A DNA stretch of 64,000 nt from Albidovulum sp. (lineage in GTDB: Bacteria > Pseudomonadota > Alphaproteobacteria > Rhodobacterales > Rhodobacteraceae). Each line of letters begins with the position of its first letter. Position 1 is the stretch's first letter. Where the stretch lies: the NCBI GenBank assembly GCA_028823855.1, contig JAPPFL010000058.1, positions 28,465 to 92,464 of the forward strand, in the 5' to 3' direction. A program made the translations under genes and the position numbers. Below the pieces are notes generated by a model. It did not search any database and had not been told where the DNA came from. It saw nothing but the letters and a program-made list of their open reading frames with translations. Shown here in pieces: positions 9,287-17,917 of this stretch.

Positions 9287-10315
9287 CTAGACGTTTTCGG
9301 AAATATAGATTTCAAACGGCAGTACGGGAGCCACTTGGCTAGATGAATAACCGTTGTCCCGAGCGGCGAGAAGGCGAGCGGCCGCGGATGCAATGCGTTG
9401 GACGGGAGTCGCCAATACCATGATTGCCGAGCCTTCAATCAGTCCTTTGCGCGTTTCATCGTTTAGTTCATGGCAAACCAGGGCTACCTTCCCGGCGACA
9501 GCTTTCGCTTTAAGCGCGCGAATAGCGCCTTCGCTGCCGCCGCCGATGACGTGCAGCCCGGCAAGATCCGGAACTCGATCCAAGAGATTCAGAGTTCCAT
9601 CGTACGCTCCTTCTTCGTTGTCGAGATAGGAAATCGCCTCCAGCACTCTGAAGCGTTGCTGCTTTTCTCGGAAATACGCTCGCATGCCCGCGTCTCGATC
9701 CTCATGCCCCAAATACCTGTGGCTTCCGATAAGAGTTCCGATCGTTCCGCCGGACCGGCAATTCTTGTCGAACGCCCATGCGGCTGTTCGTCCCGCCTTG
9801 CGACCGTCAATTCCTATGAATCCGGCTCTATCCGGCGAGGTCAAATCGCTAAGCAGTGCCCATACTGGCAATCCTTGGCGCCTGAGCCTGCTTATCTCGT
9901 CCGATACGAGCGGATGGTCGACTGCGACAACGGCCAAGGAATCGGCACGCTCCGCGAGATCTCGCATTGTTTCCGCTATTGGTTCGGGCGCGAGCTGCTC
10001 TACGAAGAGAATCTCCGCTCGGCCGCGCACGTCCGGCAGCGCAGCCACAGCTCGGCGTATCGTGTCCGCGAATCGAATGTAAAACGGTTTCGAAGATTTT
10101 TGCAGCACGAAGCCAAGGCGCTTTTCCGGAAGCAGATCGTTCATTCTTTCCGCCAGCAGGGGCGTCCTATGGAAATTCAGCTGTCTGGAAGCGTTAAGAA
10201 CCGCTTCGGCGGTGGCCTGTTTCACGGGCCTCCTTTTGTTGATGACACGGTCGACGGTAGCGGTGCTGACACCCGCAGTGCGCGCAACGTCGGCAATTGT
10301 AGGTCGTCTCGACAC
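9287..10315 (-). CDS. LacI-family transcriptional regulator
   Basis: A 342-residue repressor. The N-terminal helix-turn-helix reads PTIADVARTAGVSTATVDRVIN and is followed by a hinge and a periplasmic-binding-like sensor domain ending near residue 340. The start is GTG at 10315, with AAGGGAG about nine bases upstream. The gene is divergent from the TRAP binding-protein gene, so it probably controls the transporter, its own promoter and perhaps the desaturase. By context the ligand is likely a sugar acid of the apionate route. A TTGAA...TTCAA dyad at 10338-10352 lies just upstream of its start. Confidence 0.92.
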   Translation of the reverse strand: MSRRPTIADVARTAGVSTATVDRVINKRRPVKQATAEAVLNASRQLNFHRTPLLAERMNDLLPEKRLGFVLQKSSKPFYIRFADTIRRAVAALPDVRGRAEILFVEQLAPEPIAETMRDLAERADSLAVVAVDHPLVSDEISRLRRQGLPVWALLSDLTSPDRAGFIGIDGRKAGRTAAWAFDKNCRSGGTIGTLIGSHRYLGHEDRDAGMRAYFREKQQRFRVLEAISYLDNEEGAYDGTLNLLDRVPDLAGLHVIGGGSEGAIRALKAKAVAGKVALVCHELNDETRKGLIEGSAIMVLATPVQRIASAAARLLAARDNGYSSSQVAPVLPFEIYISENV

Positions 10316-10757
10316 GAGATTCCGCTCCCTTGAATTATTGAATCCCGTTCAAAATAACCGATCTTCGACAAGGCGGAAATACTTCGGGCTGCAAGACGCC
10401 CTGCGCCGTCCCGCCGCGTCCGCGCGAAATCTGGCCGAGAGATTCCCGGAGGTCGAAATCCCTGGCGATAGTTCGGGGTTTTCCCGCACCTTGCCGTCGT
10501 GCTATCCTCAAGCGCCTGGCCGCGACAAGGCGGATAGAATGAACGAATAATTTTTCGGACTTCTTTGAAAGGCATCATGCGCCATGCCGCGCAATTGTGC
10601 TTGCCTTTTGCCGAAATTTCTGGAAATTCGGAAATACTATCGACACGAATTGCCGGGAAAACTGATTGCGAGAAAAATGCTGCTACGCTATTGCGGGGAT
10701 TTGAAAGTCTTGCTATCCAATCCGGGCAATAATATTTCATTTGCTAAGGAGGACAAT
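10316..10757. promoter_or_regulatory. Divergent control region between the LacI-type gene and the TRAP operon
   Basis: This 442-base stretch has no credible gene. It holds two dyads that could be operators: TTGAATCCCGTTCAA at 10338-10352, beside the repressor start, and a longer imperfect palindrome at 10611-10631 (CCGAAATTTC then GAAATTCGG), about 130 bases before the TRAP binding-protein start. A good SD (AAGGAGGAC) ends the region. No clear -35/-10 pair was identified. Confidence 0.45.
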
Positions 10758-11753
10758 ATGTCAAAACCATCCAAAATCCTTTTTGGATTGATCGCCGCCG
10801 CATTTGCCGCTTCGACGGCATCGGCGGCCGATTTCACTTTCAAATACGGAAATTCTCAGCCGGAACAGGCAGCGCGTTCGCAGTCGATGATCTATTTCGA
10901 GGAGCAGCTTGAAGAACGCTCCGGCGGTCGCATCGAGGTAGAGAATTTCTTCGGCGCCGTGTTGGGCAACGAAAAGGAAATGTACGATCAGGTAACGACC
11001 GGGCTCCTTCAAGGAACCCGAGGAGGGTTTTTCGGAAACGCGAATACGCGCTTCTTCGTGTTCACCCTCCCGTTCCTGGTTGCCAACTGGGACGAAATGC
11101 AGTGCCTGGTCGCGAGCGATTTCACCAAGGGCGTCCAGGCCGAAGCCGCCGAGAACGGCATACATGTTCCGGCGACCGGCATCAGCCAGGGCTTCCGCAT
11201 GTATACGAACAACAAGCGCCCGATCACAATGGTTGAGGACTTGCAAGGCTTGCTGATTCGCGAACCGCAGGTGCCGCTATTCATCGCGACCGGCGAAGCT
11301 CTCGGCTCGGAAGCGATTCCCATGGCATTCTCGGACGTATACCAGGCGTTCCAGCAGGGCGTAATCGACGGACAGCACAATCCGCCGGCGAACATCTGGA
11401 ACTACAAAATCCACGAGGTTCAGAAATATCTGTCCGTTACCAACCACATGACGGGACCGGACCCGCTTCTGGTGAACAAGGAATGGTTCGACAGCATGCC
11501 TGAAGACCTCCAGCAGCTGTTCGACGAAGTCGCGGTGGAGACCCTTGCGCTCAGCGACAAGCTGGCTCGCCAGGCGGAAACCGAATTGCTCGAAAAGCTT
11601 AGCCAGGAAATGGAAGTCAACTACCTTACCGACGAAGCCATGGACGGATTCCGGGCGGCTGTTCAGCCTGTTTACCAGCAATTCATCGAAGCCGGCGATT
11701 TTAGCCAGGCGGATGTCGATGCCGCGAAGGCGGCAGCAAAATCCTGCAGCTGA
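10758..11753 (+). CDS. TRAP transporter solute-binding protein (DctP family)
   Basis: A 331-residue periplasmic receptor. It has a Sec signal peptide (hydrophobic core about residues 8-20, cleavage after ASA near 24). The DctP fold is recognisable: an E...SGGRIEVENFFGAVLGNEKEM segment, the LQGLLIREP region carrying the conserved carboxylate-binding Arg, and a GVIDGQHNP motif. The family normally binds organic acids through that Arg, which fits an aldonate such as apionate. The ATG at 10758 has an excellent SD (AAGGAGGAC). The membrane subunits follow; a stem-loop separates them from this gene. Confidence 0.93.
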   Translation: MSKPSKILFGLIAAAFAASTASAADFTFKYGNSQPEQAARSQSMIYFEEQLEERSGGRIEVENFFGAVLGNEKEMYDQVTTGLLQGTRGGFFGNANTRFFVFTLPFLVANWDEMQCLVASDFTKGVQAEAAENGIHVPATGISQGFRMYTNNKRPITMVEDLQGLLIREPQVPLFIATGEALGSEAIPMAFSDVYQAFQQGVIDGQHNPPANIWNYKIHEVQKYLSVTNHMTGPDPLLVNKEWFDSMPEDLQQLFDEVAVETLALSDKLARQAETELLEKLSQEMEVNYLTDEAMDGFRAAVQPVYQQFIEAGDFSQADVDAAKAAAKSCS

Positions 11754-11769
11754 ACTAACGCAACCGCGT

Positions 11770-11793
11770 CGGCCCCGTTCCGAGTCGGGGCCG
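11770..11793 (+). promoter_or_regulatory. Intercistronic stem-loop after the TRAP binding-protein gene
   Basis: CGGCCCCG and CGGGGCCG form a perfect 8-bp stem with an 8-base loop in the 71-base gap before the DctQ gene. There is no T-run, so it is more likely to protect the upstream mRNA end or attenuate than to terminate fully. That would give more binding protein than permease. Confidence 0.6.
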
Positions 11794-11824
11794 CGCAAAT
11801 TCTTCGCGCGAACAGAGCCGAGCA

Positions 11825-12331
11825 ATGGACCTAATTGCCAAGTACGACAAGATACTGGCCCGCTGGCTGGAATGGCTTCTCGTCGCGCTGTTCGTATTTT
11901 TTCTGGTTCTCGTTTGCTTGCTGGTGGTTCTAAGGTACGTTTTCGCAACGTCGATATACGGCGGCAACGAAATGGTCACCATCGCGTTTCTATTCACGAG
12001 CGCGATTGGCGGCGCCGTCGGCATCTCCAAACACGAGCACATCGCCATTACGGTTTTCATCGACAGGCTGCCGACCGCCTTGAAGATGTGGGTCTACGTG
12101 TTCGGCCTTGCGCTCATCGCCTTGGTAAACGGCTACATGATTTACTATTCGCTTCACTGGATTCAAAAGGCGGGAAGTTTTCCGTGGCAGCCGTTCGACT
12201 TGCCGCAAGGCCTGGTTCACGCCGCGATACCGCTGGGGTGCGGTCTCGCAATTCTGTTCTGCGCATTCAAGATCGCCCTAGCGGTTAGCGGGCGCGAACA
12301 GGTTGACGTGATATGGCTACCGGAGGAGTAG
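11825..12331 (+). CDS. TRAP transporter small permease (DctQ family)
   Basis: A 168-residue membrane protein with four predicted transmembrane helices, about residues 17-40, 47-65, 85-105 and 130-152. The family signature region around GGNEMVTIAFLFTSAIGGAVGISKHEHI is present. It forms the membrane complex with the large subunit encoded one base downstream. Its SD is weak, consistent with partial coupling to the preceding gene. Confidence 0.92.
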   Translation: MDLIAKYDKILARWLEWLLVALFVFFLVLVCLLVVLRYVFATSIYGGNEMVTIAFLFTSAIGGAVGISKHEHIAITVFIDRLPTALKMWVYVFGLALIALVNGYMIYYSLHWIQKAGSFPWQPFDLPQGLVHAAIPLGCGLAILFCAFKIALAVSGREQVDVIWLPEE

Positions 12332-12332
12332 C

Positions 12333-13610
12333 ATGATTATTCTTCTGGGCAGTTTGGTCATCCTTCTCGTTCTCGGAATCCCGATCGCTTACTCTCTTGG
12401 CCTGTCTGCCTTGGCGTACTTTCTGATTGAACAACCCGCCTTGCTGGGAATTCTGCCCCAGCGGCTCTTTGCGGGCATTAACAATTACGCCCTGATTTCA
12501 TTGCCTCTCTTCATTCTAATGGGCCTCGTTATGAACAGCGGCGGGATCACAGCCCGCCTGCTCGATTTGTCCATGTTTTTTGTCGGCCGGATGAAGGGCG
12601 GTCTTGGCCTCGTCAATGTCGTGGGATCGATGATCTTCGGAGGGATTTCGGGATCTTCGGCTTCCGACACGGCATCGATCGGGTCGGTGCTCATTCCGGA
12701 AATGAAGAGGCGCGGGTATCCTGTCAATGTCGCGGCGGGGATAACGGTGGCATCGTCCACGATGGGGATGATTATTCCGCCAAGCGTTCCGATGGTGATT
12801 TACGCAATCGTCGCGCAGGAATCCGTCGGGCAAATGTTCCTGGGCGGCGTAATTCCGGGAATTATGATCGGATTTTTCCAGCTGTTTATCGTTTGGTGGA
12901 TAGCAAAGCAGAGAAATTATCCGACGGAAAGCGTTCCGTTCACAGTCGCGGAAACCGTCAGGCAGGTGCGAAGATCGGCAATCGTAGCCATAATGCCTGC
13001 CTTGATTGTCGGTTCGGTCGTATTCGGCGTTGCCACGCCCACCGAGACCGCCGGGATGGCCGTGGCCTACGGCATTATCATCGGATTTTTTATAGTTGGC
13101 TTCGGCACGATTAAGGAAGAGTTGCCGGGCGCGATGCGGAGCGCGATCATCACGAGCGCCAAAATCATGATGATTATCGCTTTCTCGCAGCTGTACATTT
13201 GGGTGCTGGCATTGGAGCGCATTCCCGATCAGCTCGCCGCCTATGTAGTCGGCATGGATCTGGGGCCGACATCATTGATGCTGGTGATCGCCGTCGTCAT
13301 ACTCCTCGCCGGCACGTTTATCGACGTCAGCCCTGCGATATTGCTGCTAACGCCGGTGCTGCTTCCCGCGGCCGCGTCCGTCGGCGTTTCCGGCGTGCAA
13401 TTCGGCGTCGTATTGGTTTCCGGGCTTGCGGTCGGGGCGTGCACGCCTCCGGTGGGCAATTGCCTTAATGTCTGCGCCGCAATCGCGCGCATTGGCATAG
13501 GGCAGATATTCCTTGGCGCGGCGCCTTTCCTATTGGCCAATGTCCTCGTTCTGTTTCTCATCTGCATTTTCCCGCAGCTTGTGCTGTGGGTCCCGAGCCT
13601 CATCTTCTGA
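12333..13610 (+). CDS. TRAP transporter large permease (DctM family)
   Basis: A 425-residue polytopic protein with about 12 hydrophobic segments, the sodium-coupled translocation subunit. Family blocks include IPIAYSLGLSAL, the GGISGSSASDTASIGSVLIPEM segment and ATPTETAGMAVAYG. The SD GGAGGAG lies within the end of the dctQ-like gene and the two genes are almost contiguous. It completes the second of two importers in the apionate cluster. Confidence 0.95.
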   Translation: MIILLGSLVILLVLGIPIAYSLGLSALAYFLIEQPALLGILPQRLFAGINNYALISLPLFILMGLVMNSGGITARLLDLSMFFVGRMKGGLGLVNVVGSMIFGGISGSSASDTASIGSVLIPEMKRRGYPVNVAAGITVASSTMGMIIPPSVPMVIYAIVAQESVGQMFLGGVIPGIMIGFFQLFIVWWIAKQRNYPTESVPFTVAETVRQVRRSAIVAIMPALIVGSVVFGVATPTETAGMAVAYGIIIGFFIVGFGTIKEELPGAMRSAIITSAKIMMIIAFSQLYIWVLALERIPDQLAAYVVGMDLGPTSLMLVIAVVILLAGTFIDVSPAILLLTPVLLPAAASVGVSGVQFGVVLVSGLAVGACTPPVGNCLNVCAAIARIGIGQIFLGAAPFLLANVLVLFLICIFPQLVLWVPSLIF

Positions 13611-14836
13611 TCAAAATAGCGCAATCGTAAAATGGCGGCGCAAATTTCTGAAAATTGCCTCCTGCATCGCCCTGGCGGCGGCGCCGAAGAGACGCACTTT
13701 CATATGCCGGCTGAAATTCGGCAATATCGATACTGGCGGAAATCGCCGGAGGGGAGGATCGGACCGGCAGCAACGGAGAATCGTCGCAAATTCATTGTCC
13801 GCGGCATGGAAAGCGATAAGGATGTTGAATGCCCATCCGAACGGAGCGATTCGAAAAAATCGGGATTCAGAGACCTTAAGCGACCCGGTGCCGAGAATTC
13901 TAAGCGCAAATACTTAAGATCCATACGAATTTTCCCATCGGAATTTCAGGAATGCAAGAAACAACAAAAATGTTACGGAATCATTGCAAATATCCTTGAC
14001 AGCCGAGAATTGGGCGCTATCCGATTCATTTGCGGAATTTTTTTCGCACTTTTCTTGAGCGCTTTACGCCTCGCCAACGCGCCGGCCCGCCAGAATTAAG
14101 ATGTCCAAGACTCGATCATTGGATTTTAATGCGGGTTCGCCCCGGCATTCGGGAGTGATTGGCGGTCGCCGTGACGGCGGCGAACGCAATCGACCCCCTC
14201 GCGAAACGCATTCGACGGCTTTCCTAATGAGTGTCGGCAAAGAACGGCATGCATTCCTGCCGGAGCCGAAATATTGCAATGCGCCTTTTTCATTTGTGAA
14301 GTCGCCCATCCGGAATATCTCTCCGGGCGATGAGCTCCAATGGTCAACCGAAGGAGAATTACGCATGGCAAGCGCGATCGGACCGATTGGAGCATTGAAA
14401 GATAAACGGCTGTCGAGCGCCCGGCCTGATTCAAAGCATTGTTCCCGCGCGGGAGAAAAGACGCAAGTTCGCGGGCGCGCCGCCGCATTCAGCTACCCGC
14501 GGAATGCCGGCGCCGATCGCTCGGAAGTTTGGCTTGCGTGCAGGAGCGAACCGTTCCACTTTGACCGCACGCATGTTTCAGTTTTCCGAAGAAGAAAGCG
14601 CTTCAAGCCGATCCGGCATCGGTTCGCTATCGGAAGAAGAGCGCTGCGGACATGGCGAATTTGCCTAACCGACGGAACTCGCAGAGAAACATTCGGCGCA
14701 AAGGAGGCGCGGCCGGGATCTCGAGAGAATTTCCGAACGCTTGCCGCGCTAGAGTCGCCTGTCGAAGCCCCGGAGCGTTCGGCGCCGGGCATGAAATCAA
14801 CCCGACAGTGAGTATTAGGCGAAAAGGCGCAGGCCA
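13611..14836. other. 1.2-kb stretch without a recognisable gene
   Basis: Frames of 155 and 236 codons are open on the plus strand, but they are Arg/Ser-rich, lack SD sites and show no domain or motif; the minus-strand frames are no better. A TTGACA at about 13994 has a poor -10 partner. This may be a decayed gene or an unusually long leader for the isomerase operon. Confidence 0.45.
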
Positions 14837-15724
14837 ATGAAACTTGGTGTCATATGCGACGGGATAAGCAGAGATCTCGACCATGCGTTGTGCGTAATGG
14901 ATGAATTCGAACTAGAATTCGCGGAATTGCAGTTTGTTTGGGACAAGGAAATCGGGGATCACACTCCGATTGAGACGAAACGAATAAAAAAACTGCTGGA
15001 CGATCACCAGAAAAAGGTGTGCTGTCTTTCCCGGCACATTTTCGCCGGGACCACGACTTCGACCAAGCCCCATGACGCCCTTCATTCAAAGCACATGGAT
15101 TACCTGAAACGCGTAATCGATTTGGCGCATATGCTCAAGTCGCCGCTGGTGCGCATCATGAATCCAAAAAAGGAAACAATCATCTGGGGTGAAAACGGCG
15201 CCGAGGTGTGGAACGTGGCGAACGGAGCGTGGGACGTTACGCTCGAATTGATTTTGCCTGCCGTCGAGCTTGCGCGAACGGAGAATATCACGCTCGCGGT
15301 CGAAACAGGAAACGGCACAATGGTTAATTCCAACTATATGGCGAAACGCCTTATCGACGAGCTCAACGCGAAGGACGTGCTGAAGGTTCTATGGGATCCG
15401 GCCAATTGCCTTTGGTGCCATGAAATTGCTTATCCCGATGCCTACTACGAAGTTCAAGAGGGCTATCTGGGCCATATTCATATCAAGGATGTCGAAGTGA
15501 ACACGCCGCGCTCGACCTTGAAAGTGAAGGAATTCGGGAAGGGCCAGCTGGCCAAGTTGTTCGAGCCGATCTCAAATGCTCTTCGCAAAGACAGGTACGA
15601 AGGAATCGTGTCGTTCGAAAGCGTATATCATCCCGGCGACGGGGATTTTGAAGCCGGATTCCGAACGTGCATCGACAGATTCAAACGCGTGTTCGGAGAC
15701 GCCAACGCTTTGGCGGCGGCATGA
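14837..15724 (+). CDS. Sugar phosphate isomerase/epimerase family protein (xylose-isomerase-like TIM barrel)
   Basis: A 295-residue single-domain TIM barrel of the AP-endonuclease-2 superfamily. Metal-ligand positions typical of the fold are visible: VETGNG (Glu), LWDPANC (Asp), HIHIKD (His) and the C-terminal SFES (Glu). Members isomerise or epimerise sugars, and one branch (OiaC) decarboxylates 3-oxo-isoapionate. The cluster context makes OiaC or an apionate-related isomerase possible, but nothing in the sequence decides it. Its stop overlaps the start of the next gene (ATGA), so the two are probably translationally coupled. Confidence 0.82.
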   Translation: MKLGVICDGISRDLDHALCVMDEFELEFAELQFVWDKEIGDHTPIETKRIKKLLDDHQKKVCCLSRHIFAGTTTSTKPHDALHSKHMDYLKRVIDLAHMLKSPLVRIMNPKKETIIWGENGAEVWNVANGAWDVTLELILPAVELARTENITLAVETGNGTMVNSNYMAKRLIDELNAKDVLKVLWDPANCLWCHEIAYPDAYYEVQEGYLGHIHIKDVEVNTPRSTLKVKEFGKGQLAKLFEPISNALRKDRYEGIVSFESVYHPGDGDFEAGFRTCIDRFKRVFGDANALAAA

Positions 15725-16548
15725 AGCGGGTGTACACTTGGGCTGCGAGGCCCTCGGAAAGAACCGTTACGGTCGCGAGCCTGCGGCAAGGCAAGGGCAG
15801 TCGAAAATGGACGCAGGTAACGGCCAATAGCGAAGAAGAAGCCGTGGCGGCCGACGAGGCCGGCATCGACATGATCATTTGCAACTCGCTGAACGCCGAG
15901 CGCGTTCGTTCGGCGAATACGAAGCAGTTCATGACGGCCGCTCTCGGCATCACCCATTTTCCCACCGAATCCGACATAATTCGCGAAGCGTTTCGCGTTC
16001 TGGATCTCGGAGCGGATGCCGTGATGACCGCCCGGAGCACGGATATCGTCCGAGCTCTTGCAAAAGAGGATATCCCGGTCATGGGACACCTCGGCCTCGT
16101 TCCGCGAAAGTCGACCTGGACCGACGGGCTGCGCGCGATCGGAAAAACCGGCCGCGAAGCATTCGAGCTTTATCGCAAGTTCAAGCGGCTCGAGGAGGCA
16201 GGCGGAGTCCTGGTTGAAGCCGAAGTCATTCCAGGGCCGGTAATGGCGGAGATTTCGAAGCGCAGCGGCCTGATCACGGTCTCGCTGGGATCCGGTAGCG
16301 GCGGCGATGTCGACTACCTGTTCATGGAAGACATTTGCGGCGACTCGGAAAATCCGCCGCGCCATGCCCGAGCCTTCGGGAACTTGGCGGCTCTGCGCGA
16401 AAAGATGCATTTGGAGCGCGTGAACGCGCTAAGGTCCTTCCGGGCGGCGGCTGAAGGCGGGAAGTTTCCGGGCAAGGCCGAAACTCCCGACTTGGAACCG
16501 GAAGAACTGGACAGATTTATGGAACTGCTGGAAAGGAAAGACGGGTGA
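15721..16548 (+). CDS. PanB-like enzyme (ketopantoate hydroxymethyltransferase / PEP mutase superfamily)
   Basis: A 275-residue protein related to 3-methyl-2-oxobutanoate hydroxymethyltransferase. The PanB-type blocks are VMGHLGLVPRKSTW, the LEEAGGVLVEAEVIPGPV segment with the catalytic Glu region, and a GSGSGGDVDYLFMEDICG block in place of the usual GIGAG...DGQVLV..D. The divergence from true PanB and the catabolic neighbourhood suggest an aldolase or lyase acting on a sugar-derived 2-oxo acid rather than pantothenate synthesis. It overlaps the preceding isomerase gene by four bases. Confidence 0.75.
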   Translation: MKRVYTWAARPSERTVTVASLRQGKGSRKWTQVTANSEEEAVAADEAGIDMIICNSLNAERVRSANTKQFMTAALGITHFPTESDIIREAFRVLDLGADAVMTARSTDIVRALAKEDIPVMGHLGLVPRKSTWTDGLRAIGKTGREAFELYRKFKRLEEAGGVLVEAEVIPGPVMAEISKRSGLITVSLGSGSGGDVDYLFMEDICGDSENPPRHARAFGNLAALREKMHLERVNALRSFRAAAEGGKFPGKAETPDLEPEELDRFMELLERKDG

Positions 16549-17002
16549 TCTTCCCGCGGCGGTCGCAAGAAACATCGTCATTATAGTTTTTGCGAAGATT
16601 CCAAGCTGTCTTCGTTCCATCGTCCTTGCTCTTGGGCAAGCACGCAATCGATTTCGCGGCCTGGGAGCGCCGGCACAACCTAGCTGTATTCTCCGGCGGT
16701 CCCAGCGACGCGGCTGCGCGGACGCGTAACCGCGAGAAGTCGCGCCAGGGCGGAGCCGGGAACGAAACGCTGCCGTTTTCCGTCGCCGCGCCTCCCATTC
16801 TCTCGCCTGGAATCGCACGCGGCTCCCGCGCGAACGAGCCGCGTCAAGCGCGATTTGGCCGCCCGTCAACACGATCTCGAGGAGCGCGGGGAATGAGCAT
16901 GGTCCGAGTTTCGAAAAGGCGCAAGGCAAATCGCCTCTTCCAATATTCCGCCGATCGTAGTATTTGATTTCCGAGTCAGCCACGAATTCGAAGCGTTCAA
17001 TT
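16549..17002. other. 454-base gap before the SDR gene
   Basis: No gene-like frame, RNA gene or terminator is apparent. A GAAGCGTTC dyad about 13 bases before the SDR start faintly resembles the LacI-type site at 9201 but is too short to trust. Confidence 0.35.
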
Positions 17003-17773
17003 ATGGACCTGAAATACGCACGAGCTTTGATTACAGGCGGAACTTCCGCTCTTGGAGAGGCGACGGCGCGGGAATTCGTCGCCGCAGGTTCCAAGGTGAC
17101 CATCTCGGACTATAGCGACGAGCGAGGTACTGAGCTCGCAAGCGAAATCGGCGCGGAATTCGTCAAATTCGACATGACGGACGAAGAATCGACCATTGAC
17201 GCGCTCGAGAACATCGCAATTTCAATGCACGGCATATCCGTTTGCGTGAACTGCATCTCGAGAGCAACGGGAGCGCTTGTGTTCGGCAACGACGGACCCC
17301 ACGACTTCGATGTTTTCAAGAAGACCGTCGAATTCAACCTATTTGGAACCTTTAACGTTATCCGCCTCGTTGCGTCGGTCATGGCCAAGAACGAACCCAA
17401 TGAAGACGGGGAGCGAGGCGTTATAATCAACACGGCCTCGGTGGCGGGCTTCGAGGGCCAGAGGGGGCAGTCGGCCTACGCCGCGTCTAAAGCGGGAATC
17501 TCGGGAATGAATTTGCCATTGGCGCGCGATCTCGGTCCTTTGGGCATTCGCGTCAATTCGATCGCGCCGGGCGTATTCGATACGCCGGTTCTAAAGGAGA
17601 TCGATGAAGAACGCCGGAAGCTCCTTTCGGCGGATGTCATATTCCCCAAGCGCTTGGGAGATCCCGCCGAATTCGCAAACTTGGCTCGCCTGATTGCAGA
17701 GTGCAGCTACATTAACGGAGAAACCATACGCATCGATGCGGGGGTAAGGCTGCGGTCTACTTCGCCATTTTGA
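17003..17773 (+). CDS. Short-chain dehydrogenase/reductase
   Basis: A 256-residue classical SDR. The cofactor motif is ITGGTSALGEA, the usual NNAG is NCIS, the catalytic Ser sits in NTASVAG and the YxxxK motif is YAASK. The IRVNSIAPGVFDTP and INGETIRIDAG segments complete the fold. The overall pattern recalls type II 3-hydroxyacyl-CoA dehydrogenases, but the substrate cannot be fixed by sequence. ATG at 17003 gives a start at the usual distance from the TGxxxxxG motif. It lies between the PanB-like gene and oiaK, so it may oxidise a sugar-acid intermediate. Confidence 0.88.
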   Translation: MDLKYARALITGGTSALGEATAREFVAAGSKVTISDYSDERGTELASEIGAEFVKFDMTDEESTIDALENIAISMHGISVCVNCISRATGALVFGNDGPHDFDVFKKTVEFNLFGTFNVIRLVASVMAKNEPNEDGERGVIINTASVAGFEGQRGQSAYAASKAGISGMNLPLARDLGPLGIRVNSIAPGVFDTPVLKEIDEERRKLLSADVIFPKRLGDPAEFANLARLIAECSYINGETIRIDAGVRLRSTSPF

Positions 17774-17917
17774 ATTCTACGGTATCGATCCCGGCCGCGC
17801 GTCAAGGCGGCTGCCGCGAGGCCTAAACCCAAGCGCGCCGCGCCTTCTAGACGAATTTCATGCTTGCGTCGCAGCAGGCAAGCGACAACGGTTCTCTAAA
17901 AATTGCGCGAGTCTTCG

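Noticed and set aside
13632..14099. Open frame of 155 codons after the DctM gene
   Set aside because: Starts without an SD and shows no domain or compositional sign of a real protein.
14101..14811. Open frame of 236 codons between the TRAP operon and the isomerase gene
   Set aside because: Arg/Ser-rich composition, no SD and no motif; equally long frames occur by chance on the other strand here.
15721..16548. True panB (pantothenate biosynthesis)
   Set aside because: Conserved PanB blocks are altered, panC is absent, and all neighbours are catabolic.
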